Shown: positions 26,904 to 35,774 of the stretch, one piece after another
How positions within the stretch are numbered: the first letter of the stretch is position 1
How the letters are laid out: each line of letters opens with the position of its first letter
Origin: Rhizobiales bacterium dw_265
GTDB taxonomy: Bacteria > Pseudomonadota > Alphaproteobacteria > Micropepsales > Micropepsaceae
Direction: 5' to 3'
Length of the DNA: 64,000 nucleotides
NCBI GenBank assembly: GCA_018449595.1
Contig: JAAVUU010000001.1
Location: forward strand, 186,001-250,000
The notes under the pieces: model-generated
What the model saw: only the letters and a program-made list of their open reading frames with translations
Database searches by the model: none
What the model was told of the DNA's origin: nothing
Made by a program: the position numbers and the translations under genes

Positions 26904-28148
26904 TTACGCGAATTTGGCGGCGGCCTCGCCGATCGCGTCATAAATCAGGCCGAGTTCCGCCGCCGTGACGCAATAAGGCGGCATCACATAGATGGTGTTG
27001 CCCAGCGGGCGCAGCAACACACCCCGGCCCTGGAAAAAGCGCGCCAGTTCCGGCCCCAGCCCCGCCAGGTAGCCCGGATCGGGCACGTTCAGGTCCAACG
27101 CCGCGATGGTGCCGGTGCGGCGGACATCGCCGAAGCGCGGGTCGGCGCGGAAGGGCGCGATGGCGTCTTCCTGCAGCGCCGCCAGCGCGGCGATGCGTTG
27201 GCGCACGGGTTCGTCGCGCCAGATCTCCAGATTGGCGCGGCCGGCGGCGCAGGCGATGGGATTGGCGGTGAAGGAACTGGAATGAAAGAAAGTGCGGCTG
27301 CGGTCGGTGGAATAATGGGCGTCGAAGATTTCCGGCATGCACAGCGTCGCCGCCAGCGGCAGGCTGCCGCCTGACAGTCCCTTGGCCAGGCAGAGAATGT
27401 CGGGCGTGATGCCGGCCTGCTTGCAGGCGAACAGCGTGCCGGTGCGGCCGAACCCGGTCATCACCTCGTCGACGATCAGAAGCGCCCCGGCGCGGTGGCA
27501 GATGGTGGCCATCGCCCGCAGGATGATGGGCGAATACATCATCATGCCGCCCGCGCCCAGCACCAGCGGCTCGACGATCAGGGCGGCGGTGTCCCTGGCC
27601 AGGATTTTCAGGGCATCCAGGGTTTCCTGTTCCCGGCCCGGCGACGGGAAAGGCAATCGCGCCACGTCGAACAGCAGCGGATCGTAGGCGGCGTTGAACA
27701 CCCCGCGTGCGCCCGCCGACATGGTGCCCACCGTGTCGCCGTGATAGGCATGTTCCAGGGCGATAATCCGTGTACGGTCTTTTCCCTTGTTCCTCCAGAA
27801 GCCCAGCGCCATCTTGAGCCCGACTTCCACGGCGGTCGAACCGCTGTCGGAATAGAAGACATGCGCCAGCCCCTTGGGAGCGATCTCGATCAGGCCCCGC
27901 GCCAGGTCTTCGGCGGGCCGGTGGGTGAAGCCGGCGAAGATCACCTGGTCGAGTTGGCCGGCCTGTTGCTTGATGGCTTCGATGATCCTGGGATGGCGAT
28001 GGCCATGGGTGATGACCCACCAACTGGAAATAGCATCGAGCAATCGGCCTTTGTCAGTTTCCAGCCAGGCGCCTTCCCCGCCCGTGACCATGGCGGCGTC
28101 GGGCGTCAGCGCATGTTGCGTGAAGGGATGCCAGACGGGAGACGTCAC
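26904..28148 (-). CDS. bioA: Adenosylmethionine-8-amino-7-oxononanoate transaminase
   Basis: A 414-residue class-III PLP aminotransferase that converts KAPA to DAPA in biotin synthesis with S-adenosylmethionine as amino donor. It begins with the BioA start pattern VWHPFTQH. SSWWVITHGHRHPRI, FYSDSGSTAVEVGLKM, and HAYHGDTVGTMS follow. The PLP-binding Lys256 is in CLAKGLSGG, with Asp227 in IVDEVMTGFGRTG. It overlaps bioD by four bases (ATGA) and ends the bioFDA segment. Confidence 0.96.
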   Translation of the reverse strand: MTSPVWHPFTQHALTPDAAMVTGGEGAWLETDKGRLLDAISSWWVITHGHRHPRIIEAIKQQAGQLDQVIFAGFTHRPAEDLARGLIEIAPKGLAHVFYSDSGSTAVEVGLKMALGFWRNKGKDRTRIIALEHAYHGDTVGTMSAGARGVFNAAYDPLLFDVARLPFPSPGREQETLDALKILARDTAALIVEPLVLGAGGMMMYSPIILRAMATICHRAGALLIVDEVMTGFGRTGTLFACKQAGITPDILCLAKGLSGGSLPLAATLCMPEIFDAHYSTDRSRTFFHSSSFTANPIACAAGRANLEIWRDEPVRQRIAALAALQEDAIAPFRADPRFGDVRRTGTIAALDLNVPDPGYLAGLGPELARFFQGRGVLLRPLGNTIYVMPPYCVTAAELGLIYDAIGEAAAKFA

Positions 28149-28744
28149 GCGAAATCCGCCGGATGGAAGTTTTTGACGAAGACACTCGAAAGGCGGGCCG
28201 GTGTCAGCGGTTCGACCACCGGCAAACGGCCCAGCCGTTTCACCTTGCCGAATTGCACGATGGCTTTTTCGCTTTCCGTATTGGCATCCCCGACGAAGGC
28301 CACGCCCAGCAGCGGGACGGCGCGGGCGCGGATCGCCTCGATGGACAGCAATGTGTGATTGATGGTGCCCATCCGGGTGCGGGCGCAGAGGATCAGCGGC
28401 AATTGCCAGCGCGCGAAGACATCCAGAAACAGCGTATCGTGGTTCAGCGGCACCATCAGCCCGCCCGCGCCCTCGATCACCACCGGACCATTGGGCGGCG
28501 TGAGCGCGGCGGGATCAATCGCGATCCCCTCTTCCGCCGCCGCCTGGTGCGGCGAGGCCGGCAGCTTCAGCCGATAGCGTTCCGGCACGATCTCGACACC
28601 GGCCAGCGCCGCCACGACTTCGCTGTCGGTCGGCAGACCCGCCTGCACCGGCTTCCAGTAGCGCGCCCCCAGCATCGCGCACAGGCCGGCGCAGAACACC
28701 GTCTTGCCGATGTCGGTGTCCGTTCCCGTGACGACGAAGCTCAT
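28145..28744 (-). CDS. bioD: ATP-dependent dethiobiotin synthetase
   Basis: A 199-residue enzyme closing the ureido ring of dethiobiotin from DAPA, CO2 and ATP. The P-loop is GTDTDIGKT at the N-terminus, followed by YWKPVQAG. IEGAGGLMVPLN is the second nucleotide/substrate motif, and GTINHTLLSIEAIRARA is conserved. The start and stop both overlap the neighbouring bio genes by four bases, so translation of the three is coupled. Confidence 0.95.
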   Translation of the reverse strand: MSFVVTGTDTDIGKTVFCAGLCAMLGARYWKPVQAGLPTDSEVVAALAGVEIVPERYRLKLPASPHQAAAEEGIAIDPAALTPPNGPVVIEGAGGLMVPLNHDTLFLDVFARWQLPLILCARTRMGTINHTLLSIEAIRARAVPLLGVAFVGDANTESEKAIVQFGKVKRLGRLPVVEPLTPARLSSVFVKNFHPADFA

Positions 28745-29874
28745 GCCTTCGCCATCTCGGCTTCAAGGTCCGCGAACAGCACATCGAGATCGGTGGGCGT
28801 GACATGCAATGTCAGTGCGACGCGCAGCCTTGCGGTGCCTTCCGGCACCGTCGGCGGGCGAATGGCGCGAATGTCATGGCCCCGCGCCTGCAACGCCGCC
28901 GCCAGCGCCACGGCGCGGCTGTCCTCGCCCACAATAATGGGCTGGATCTGCGAACCCGATGCCGCCAGTCCCAGCCTCTTCATCCATCCGCCGGCATGGC
29001 GGACCAGCGCCTGCAACTGCGTCCGCTCCTGCTGCGCCCCCGCCGACACGTTCAACGCCGCGCGCACCACCGCCGCCATCAGGGGCGACGGCGCGGTGGA
29101 ATAGATGAAGCCCCGCGCCCGGTTGACCATGAAATCGCGATACAGCCTGGGCAGGCAGACCAGCGCCCCCGCCGCGCCCAGCCCCTTGCCGCAGGTGTGC
29201 AGCGAGATGATGTTGGGCGCGCCTTCATATTGCGCGCCCATCTTCTCGTGAAGAAGGCCGCGCCCCCGGTCGCCATAGACGGCGGTGGCATGCGCCTCGT
29301 CCAGCAGCAGCATGGCGTCATGGCGCGCCGCCAGGGCGACCAGCTCCGGCAACGGCGCGCGGTCGCCGTCCATCGAATAGAGCGTCTCCACCGCGATCCA
29401 CACCCGCCCGGTGTTGCCCGCCGCGCGCCACCGCACGATGGCGTCGTCCATCGCGGTCACATCATTGTGCGGGGTCAGCACATGCGGCGTGCGCAAGCCG
29501 TCGCGGAAGCTGGCATGGATCAGCGCGTCGCAGACGATCAGGTCTTCCTGGCGCGGCAGGGTGGCGGCGATGGCGGCATTGGCGGCGAAGCCGGTGGAAA
29601 AATAGAGCACCGTCTCGCCGCCGAAGAAGCTGGCGGCTTCCTCCTCCAGCGCCTCATGCTCGGGATGGTTGCCGCGCAACAGGCGCGAGCCCCCTGCCCC
29701 CACCGCCACGCCGCGCGCCAGGGCGTCCTGCGCCGCCTCGCGCAGCGCATGCGATTCCGCCAGCGCCAGATAGTCGTTGGAGGTGAAATCCAGCCCGCGC
29801 CGGGGCGCCAGGCGGCGCAAGCGCCCCTTGGCGGTCAGAGTGTCCAGAACAGCCTTGTGGGGACCCGTGGTCAT
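28741..29874 (-). CDS. bioF: 8-amino-7-oxononanoate synthase
   Basis: A 377-residue PLP enzyme joining pimeloyl thioester and alanine, the first ring-assembly step of biotin synthesis. FTSNDYLALAESHALREAA, GAGGSRLLRGNHPEHEALE and LLLDEAHATAVYG are family signatures. The PLP lysine is Lys230 in HTCGKGLGAAG. ATG 29874 begins the family N-terminus; the longer upstream frame is composed of antisense sequence. It leads bioF-bioD-bioA. BioB and BioC are not in the window. Confidence 0.95.
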   Translation of the reverse strand: MTTGPHKAVLDTLTAKGRLRRLAPRRGLDFTSNDYLALAESHALREAAQDALARGVAVGAGGSRLLRGNHPEHEALEEEAASFFGGETVLYFSTGFAANAAIAATLPRQEDLIVCDALIHASFRDGLRTPHVLTPHNDVTAMDDAIVRWRAAGNTGRVWIAVETLYSMDGDRAPLPELVALAARHDAMLLLDEAHATAVYGDRGRGLLHEKMGAQYEGAPNIISLHTCGKGLGAAGALVCLPRLYRDFMVNRARGFIYSTAPSPLMAAVVRAALNVSAGAQQERTQLQALVRHAGGWMKRLGLAASGSQIQPIIVGEDSRAVALAAALQARGHDIRAIRPPTVPEGTARLRVALTLHVTPTDLDVLFADLEAEMAKA

Positions 29875-29923
29875 CCGTGATGGATTCCACAGGCCCCCGC
29901 AAAGGGCAAGCCGGGCTAAAAAC

Positions 29924-31549
29924 TCAGACGAACTGGCGCAGGATGAAGTACAGGCTGCCCGCCAGGAACATCGCCGCCGGCAGGGTGATGACCCAGGCCA
30001 GCGCGATGGAGCGCAGGGTGCCCCATTGCAGGCCCGAACCGTTGGCCGCCATGGTGCCCGCCACGCCGCTGGACAGGATGTGGGTGGTGGAGACCGGCAC
30101 GCCATACAGTTCGGCGGCGCCGATGGTCAAGGCGGCGATGATTTCCGCCGACGCGCCCTGGGCATAGGTCAGGTGGGTTTTGCCGATCTTTTCGCCCACC
30201 GTCACCACGATGCGCTTCCAGCCCACCATGGTGCCCAGGCCCAGCGCGATGGCGACGCAGACCTTCACCCACAGCGGGATGAAGCGCGTGCCCTTGTTGA
30301 GGCCGTCGCTATAGCCCTTCAGGGACTTGGCTTCGGCATCGCTGAACTTGGCGCCCTGCTTGGGCAACAGGCGGATGGCGTCGTTGGTCAGGTACATGTC
30401 GTTGCGCAGGTTGGGCGTCTTGGCCGCCGGGACATGGCTGAACGACCTGTAGTTCTTGGCGTTGACGGCGATGTCGTTCGACAGCACCGACAGGGCCGAG
30501 AACACCTTCGGCTGGTTGAGCTTCTTGTCGCGCAGGGCGTCGCCCACGGTGACGCGGGCATCGGCCACCGTCGGCGCCGGCTGGCCGGCGGCATGGGCGG
30601 CGAACACCGTCTGCGCCGACGTGGCCGAGGACACGAACGCCGGGGTGGCGCTTTCCGGCATGGTGCGGTTCAGCGCATAGGCGGTCGGCGCGGCGCCGAT
30701 CAGGATCAGCATGATCAGGCCCATGCCTTTCTGGCCGTCATTGCCGCCATGGAAGAAGGAGACGCCGGTGCAGGTCAGGATCAAGAGGCCGCGAATCCAG
30801 ACCGGCGGCGGCGCCTGGGTCTTGGGCTCTTCATAGAGCTTGGGAACGCGGACCAGGAACTTCATCACCAGCAGCAGCAGGGCCGAGAAGACAAAGCCCA
30901 TCAGCGGCGAGAACAGCAACGCCTGGAAGACATTGATCGCCTGGTTCCAGTCCACGCCCGAGGTCGCCTGGCCGGCCTTGGCCATCAACTGGTTGGCAAG
31001 GCCCACGCCCATGATCGAACCGATCAGCGCGTGCGACGAGGAATTGGGAATGCCCAGCGCCCAGGTGGCGAGGTTCCACACGATCGCCGCGATCAGCAGC
31101 GCGAAGATCATCGCGTAACCCGCGCCGCTGCCGACCTGGAGTATCAGTTCGACAGGCAGCAGGGTGACGACCGCGAAAGCGACCGCGCCGCTGGAGAGAA
31201 GCACGCCCAAGAGGTTCCAGCAGCCCGACCACACCACCGCCACCATGGGATGCATGGAGTGGGTGTAGATCACGGTGGCCACCGCATTGGCGGTGTCGTG
31301 GAAGCCGTTGACGAATTCAAAGCCCAGGGCGATCAGCAGCGCCAGGCCCAGGAGCAGGAAGACGCCGAATTCCAGCGGCTCGTTGACGGCATTGACGTCG
31401 TCCAGCAGGCCCTTGAAGCCGTAGCCGATGCCCGCCGCCAGCAGGCAGAGGAAGATGATCTTGGTCCAGGGGCTGCTCTTTTCGTCGAGATGCGGCGCCC
31501 CACGGCCATGATAGGCCTCTGTTTTCACGTCTACGGTGATGTCAGTCAT
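29924..31549 (-). CDS. PiT-family inorganic phosphate transporter
   Basis: A 541-residue membrane protein. The two duplicated PiT signature regions are present: [18 protein letters not shown] in the N-terminal half and [20 protein letters not shown] in the C-terminal half. A long hydrophilic loop of about 120 residues separates the halves, as in E. coli PitA. It takes up phosphate (with divalent metal) using the proton gradient. The ATG at 31549 removes a spurious upstream extension. It is upstream of bioF on the same strand with a 49-base gap, and divergent from mmsA. Confidence 0.92.
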   Translation of the reverse strand: MTDITVDVKTEAYHGRGAPHLDEKSSPWTKIIFLCLLAAGIGYGFKGLLDDVNAVNEPLEFGVFLLLGLALLIALGFEFVNGFHDTANAVATVIYTHSMHPMVAVVWSGCWNLLGVLLSSGAVAFAVVTLLPVELILQVGSGAGYAMIFALLIAAIVWNLATWALGIPNSSSHALIGSIMGVGLANQLMAKAGQATSGVDWNQAINVFQALLFSPLMGFVFSALLLLVMKFLVRVPKLYEEPKTQAPPPVWIRGLLILTCTGVSFFHGGNDGQKGMGLIMLILIGAAPTAYALNRTMPESATPAFVSSATSAQTVFAAHAAGQPAPTVADARVTVGDALRDKKLNQPKVFSALSVLSNDIAVNAKNYRSFSHVPAAKTPNLRNDMYLTNDAIRLLPKQGAKFSDAEAKSLKGYSDGLNKGTRFIPLWVKVCVAIALGLGTMVGWKRIVVTVGEKIGKTHLTYAQGASAEIIAALTIGAAELYGVPVSTTHILSSGVAGTMAANGSGLQWGTLRSIALAWVITLPAAMFLAGSLYFILRQFV

Positions 31550-31829
31550 TCTTGCTTTTCCCCAACCAGATCCCGGCTCCATAAAATGCTGTAGATGCAA
31601 CGGTTTGATGAAGGCCGCCTTGCTGCAATGCAACGAATGCTGGCTTTCCCCAACCTTTCCAAGGACCGAAAGCCGCAGGGCGCCCTGGCCCCCGGTATTG
31701 ACGCTGGCAACACCCGTTCGGCGGTCAAGGCTTTGGACGGCGACGCCGGCTTGCAAACGCCCTGCTTTTGCGCGGGTGGTTGGCAACGGCTATAAACCGC
31801 TCCTCCCCTCTCACATTTGGAAAGTTCCC
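31550..31829. promoter_or_regulatory. Divergent intergenic region between pit and mmsA
   Basis: 280 bases without a convincing gene. It must contain the promoters of both divergent genes. No clear repeat, operator palindrome or riboswitch was recognised. Confidence 0.35.
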
Positions 31830-33317
31830 TTGAACAGAATCGGCCACGTCATCGCCGCGAAAAACTACAGCGCCGGCCCGGCGACGCCGGTGTTCAACCC
31901 GGCCACCGGCGAACAGACCGCCGAGGTCGCAACCGGCGGCCCCAATGAGATTGACCGCGCCGTGGCGGCGGCGGCGGCGGCCTTTCCGGCCTGGGCCGCG
32001 ACCACGCCGGCCCGCCGCGCCAGGGTGATGTATGAGATGCGCCGCCTTCTGGTGGCGCGCGCCGATAGCCTGGCGCGGGCGATCAGCGCCGAACATGGCA
32101 AGACCCACACCGATGCCCTGGGAGAAGTGGCGCGCGGCCAGGAGGTGGTGGAGTTCGCCTGCGGCATTCCCCATCTGCTGAAAGGCAGCTTCAGCAAGAA
32201 TGTCTCAGGCGGCGTGGATACCCATGACGAGCGCCAGCCGCTGGGTGTGGTGGCGGGCATCACGCCCTTCAACTTTCCCGTCATGGTGCCCTTGTGGATG
32301 ATGCCGATGGCGCTGGCCTGCGGCAACTGCTTCATCCTCAAGCCGTCGGAGCGCGATCCCAGCGCCCCCAACCTGCTGCACGAATTGTGGCGCGAGGCCG
32401 GGCTGCCCGATGGCGTTCTCGGCGTGGTGCATGGCGGCAAGGCGGCGGTGGACGCCATCCTGGATCATCCCGGCATCGCGGCGGTCAGCTTTGTCGGCTC
32501 CACCCCCATCGCGGAATATGTCTATGCGCGGGGCGCGGCGGCGGGAAAACGGGTGCAGGCGCTGGGCGGCGCCAAGAACCATCTGGTGGTGATGCCCGAT
32601 GCCGACCTGGACCAGGCGGCGGACGCCCTGATGGGCGCGGGCTACGGCTCGGCGGGCGAACGCTGCATGGCGGTTTCGGTGGCGGTGCCGGTGGGCGAGG
32701 CCACCGCCGACGCACTGGTGGCCAGGCTGAAACCTCGCGTCGCGGCGCTGAAGATCGGCCCCGCCACAGATACCACGGCCGAGATGGGGCCGCTGGTGAC
32801 CGCCGCCCATCGCGACAAGGTCACTTCTTATATAGACGCCGGACAGGCCGAAGGCGCGGAGCTGGTGGTGGATGGCCGCGGGCTGAAGCTGCAGGGCTAT
32901 GACAAGGGCTTCTGGCTGGGCGGCACCCTGCTCGACCGCGTGACGCCCGCCATGCGCGTGTATCGCGAGGAGATTTTCGGACCCGTGCTGTCGGTCGTCC
33001 GCGCCCGGACCTATGACGAGGCCGTGGGCCTGATCAACGCCCATCCCTTCGCCAACGGCACCGCGCTGTTCACCCGCGACGGCGATGCGGCGCGCGACTT
33101 CGCCGACCGCATCCAGGTCGGCATGGTCGGCATCAATGTGCCGATCCCGGTGCCGGTGGGCACCCACAGCTTCGGCGGCTGGAAATCCTCGATCTTCGGC
33201 AGCCATGGCGTCTATGGCCCCGAAGGCCTACACTTCTATACGCGGCTGAAAACCGTGACCTCGCGCTGGCCCACCGGGGTACGCGGCGGGGCGCAGTTTC
33301 ATTTCACCGAGCGCTAG
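31830..33317 (+). CDS. mmsA: CoA-acylating methylmalonate-semialdehyde dehydrogenase
   Basis: A 495-residue ALDH-superfamily enzyme of valine and beta-alanine/inositol catabolism, converting (methyl)malonate semialdehyde to propionyl- or acetyl-Co[21 protein letters not shown] is diagnostic of the MMSDH branch. [16 protein letters not shown] and the catalytic Cys279 in [14 protein letters not shown] follow, with [12 protein letters not shown] near the end. The start is assigned to TTG 31830 with GGAAAG upstream, because no ATG gives the family N-terminus. Confidence 0.92.
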   Translation: MNRIGHVIAAKNYSAGPATPVFNPATGEQTAEVATGGPNEIDRAVAAAAAAFPAWAATTPARRARVMYEMRRLLVARADSLARAISAEHGKTHTDALGEVARGQEVVEFACGIPHLLKGSFSKNVSGGVDTHDERQPLGVVAGITPFNFPVMVPLWMMPMALACGNCFILKPSERDPSAPNLLHELWREAGLPDGVLGVVHGGKAAVDAILDHPGIAAVSFVGSTPIAEYVYARGAAAGKRVQALGGAKNHLVVMPDADLDQAADALMGAGYGSAGERCMAVSVAVPVGEATADALVARLKPRVAALKIGPATDTTAEMGPLVTAAHRDKVTSYIDAGQAEGAELVVDGRGLKLQGYDKGFWLGGTLLDRVTPAMRVYREEIFGPVLSVVRARTYDEAVGLINAHPFANGTALFTRDGDAARDFADRIQVGMVGINVPIPVPVGTHSFGGWKSSIFGSHGVYGPEGLHFYTRLKTVTSRWPTGVRGGAQFHFTER

Positions 33318-33349
33318 GCACAAACCGGGGCGCGGGACGTTCAGACATC

Positions 33350-33607
33350 ATGAGACATGCCTTGTGGATCGCGGCGTTGCTGGTGCTGGAAGGCACGGCC
33401 TGGGGCCAGACGCCATCGCCCTATACCTACACACCGCCGCCGCAGCAGCCGGTCATCCGGCATCAATACAGCGCACCCGGCCTGGTGGCGCCGATTCCCT
33501 TCGGGGGCCTTTATAATGTGCTGAGCGGCAATATCGCGCCGCAGCGTAACGGCCAGCAGCCGCTGACGCCTTTCAACAGCCCGGGCCAGCCTGTGGTGAC
33601 GCCGTAA
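33350..33607 (+). CDS. Small exported proline-rich protein
   Basis: An 85-residue protein with a signal peptide (MRHALWIAALLVLEGTAWG). The mature part is rich in proline, glutamine and tyrosine (PSPYTYTPPPQQP, then PLTPFNSPGQPVVTP). It lies between mmsA and the first PQQ-type dehydrogenase on the same strand. No family recognised; it may be a small envelope protein. Confidence 0.6.
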   Translation: MRHALWIAALLVLEGTAWGQTPSPYTYTPPPQQPVIRHQYSAPGLVAPIPFGGLYNVLSGNIAPQRNGQQPLTPFNSPGQPVVTP

Positions 33608-33725
33608 AAGCGACAAATCGCGACAGTCCCCGCACTTTGTGAACCTTGGCCCCTGCGCTAGGGTCGCGACATTCCGCACACGGCCCAAAGAGCCTGGCGC
33701 CTTCAGGACATTTCCAGGGATAGAC

Positions 33726-35756
33726 ATGCACGCGCTCAACCGACGTCTGATGCTGACCACCACCTTGGGCGGCATCGCCCTGGCGGCCACGCCCCTGCGG
33801 GCGCAACCGGCGCCCGCCGATACTGACTGGCCCACCTATGGCGGCAACCTGGCCTACTGGCGCTACAAGGCGCTGGATCAGATCAATGCCGACAATTTCA
33901 ACCAGTTGCAGGTCGCCTGGGAGTTCAAGACCGACCATCTGGGGCCGCGCCCGGAATTCATCCTGCAATGCACCCCGCTCTTGATCAAAGGCCGCCTGTT
34001 CTGCACGGCGGGCACCCGCCGCGATGTGCTCTGCCTGGACGCCGCCAGCGGCGAGATCGTCTGGGTGCATCGCAGCCCCGATGAAGGCCAGCGCGCCATC
34101 AATTCGCCCCGGCAATATTCCGGCCGCGGCGTCGGCTACTGGACCGACGGCACCGCCGAGCGGATCGTCTATGTCACCATCGGCTACCAGATGATCTCGC
34201 TGGATGCCGCCACCGGCCTGCCCGATCCCGATTTCGGCACCGGCGGCGTCGTGGACCTCAAGCTGGAGGACGACCAGGACCTGGATCTGGCGAAGGCCGA
34301 TATCGGGCTGCATTCGGCCCCCACCATCGCCAAGGGCGTCATCATCATCGGCGCCGCCCATACCGCCGGCAACACCCCGATGGTGAAGAACAATGCCAAG
34401 GGCTATGTGCGCGGCTTCGATGTCAGGACCGGCAAGCGGCTGTGGATATTCCACAACATCCCCAAAAAGGGCGAGTTCGGCTACGACACCTGGCTGAAGC
34501 CCGGTTCGGCGGAAGATGCCGGCAATGCCGGCGACTGGGCGCAGATTTCCGCCGACGAAGACCTGGGCCTGGCCTATCTGGGCATCGAACTGCCCACCGG
34601 CGACCAGATGGGCATCTACCGTCCCGGCAACAGCCTGTTCAGCGAGAGCATCGTCGCGGTGGACATCCTGACCGGCAAGCGCAAATGGCATTACCAGATG
34701 GTCCATCACGGGCTGTGGGACTATGACGTCTGTGCCGCCGCGATCCTGTGCGACATCCCCCACAACGGCAAGATCGTCAAGGCGCTGGTGCAGCCCACCA
34801 AGCAGAGCTTTCTCTATGTGCTGAACCGCGAGACCGGCGAACCGCTGTGGCCGATCGTCGAACGCAAAGTCACGCCGGGCGATGTGCCGGGCGAATGGTA
34901 TTCCCCGACCCAGCCCTTCCCGTCCAAACCGCCCGCCGTTGATCGCCAGGGCGTCAGCACCGACGACCTGATAGATTTCACGCCCGAACTGAAGAAGAAG
35001 GCGCTGGAAGTCGCCGGCCATTACAAGCTGGGCGGGCTCTATACCGCGCCGATCATGGCCAAGAAGGGCGGGCCTTACGGCGTCATCAACCTGCCGGGCT
35101 ATATCGGCGGCATCAACTGGCCGGGCGGCAGCTACGATCCCGAGAGCCACACCGTCTATACCTATTCCCAGACCAATCCGCTGAACATCGGCGGCATCAT
35201 TCCCAATCCCGACCATACGCGCGGGGCGTTCGATTACGTCCATGCCAACCTGCCGCCCGACACGCCCGGCGGCTATCGCCCCAACGACCTGACGGTGGAC
35301 GGGCTGCCGCTGATCAAGCCGCCCTATGGCCGCATCACCGCCACCGATCTGGAGCACGGCACCCAGCTTTGGCAGGTTGCGCATGGCGAGACGCCGGACG
35401 CCATCCGCAACCATCCGGCGCTCAAGGGGCTGAAGATTCCGCGCACCGGCATGATCGGCAAGATCGCGCCCCTGACCACCAAATCGCTGGTGATCTGCGG
35501 CGATCCCATGACCTATACCGACGAGACTGGCCGCAAGGGCGCTAGGCTGCGCGCCTATGACAAACAGACCGGCGCGGAAAAAGGCGCGGTGTTCCTGCCC
35601 GCCGAACAGTCGGGCTCACCCATGACCTATATGCTGAAAGGCCGCCAGTATATCGTGCTGGCGATCGGCGGGCGCGGCTTCACCTCGGAGTTCATCGCCT
35701 TCAGACTGCCGGGCGGGGAAGCATCCGCGCCGCGCCCTCGCGGTGACAATCAATAA
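33726..35756 (+). CDS. PQQ-type beta-propeller dehydrogenase (first of tandem pair)
   Basis: A 676-residue protein with an arginine-containing signal sequence (MHALNRRLMLTTTLGGIALA), so periplasmic. The body is an eight-bladed quinoprotein propeller with repeated blade ends (LCLDAASGEIVWVH, YVRGFDVRTGKRLWIFH, VAVDILTGKRKWHYQ) resembling quinoprotein glucose dehydrogenase. TPDAIRNHPALKG and KIPRTG near the C-terminus are typical of that group. It lacks the N-terminal membrane helices of membrane glucose dehydrogenase. It should oxidise a sugar or alcohol and pass electrons to the respiratory chain; substrate unknown. No pqq biosynthesis genes are nearby. Confidence 0.85.
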   Translation: MHALNRRLMLTTTLGGIALAATPLRAQPAPADTDWPTYGGNLAYWRYKALDQINADNFNQLQVAWEFKTDHLGPRPEFILQCTPLLIKGRLFCTAGTRRDVLCLDAASGEIVWVHRSPDEGQRAINSPRQYSGRGVGYWTDGTAERIVYVTIGYQMISLDAATGLPDPDFGTGGVVDLKLEDDQDLDLAKADIGLHSAPTIAKGVIIIGAAHTAGNTPMVKNNAKGYVRGFDVRTGKRLWIFHNIPKKGEFGYDTWLKPGSAEDAGNAGDWAQISADEDLGLAYLGIELPTGDQMGIYRPGNSLFSESIVAVDILTGKRKWHYQMVHHGLWDYDVCAAAILCDIPHNGKIVKALVQPTKQSFLYVLNRETGEPLWPIVERKVTPGDVPGEWYSPTQPFPSKPPAVDRQGVSTDDLIDFTPELKKKALEVAGHYKLGGLYTAPIMAKKGGPYGVINLPGYIGGINWPGGSYDPESHTVYTYSQTNPLNIGGIIPNPDHTRGAFDYVHANLPPDTPGGYRPNDLTVDGLPLIKPPYGRITATDLEHGTQLWQVAHGETPDAIRNHPALKGLKIPRTGMIGKIAPLTTKSLVICGDPMTYTDETGRKGARLRAYDKQTGAEKGAVFLPAEQSGSPMTYMLKGRQYIVLAIGGRGFTSEFIAFRLPGGEASAPRPRGDNQ

Positions 35757-35774
35757 GAACAAGCAAGGTATCCG

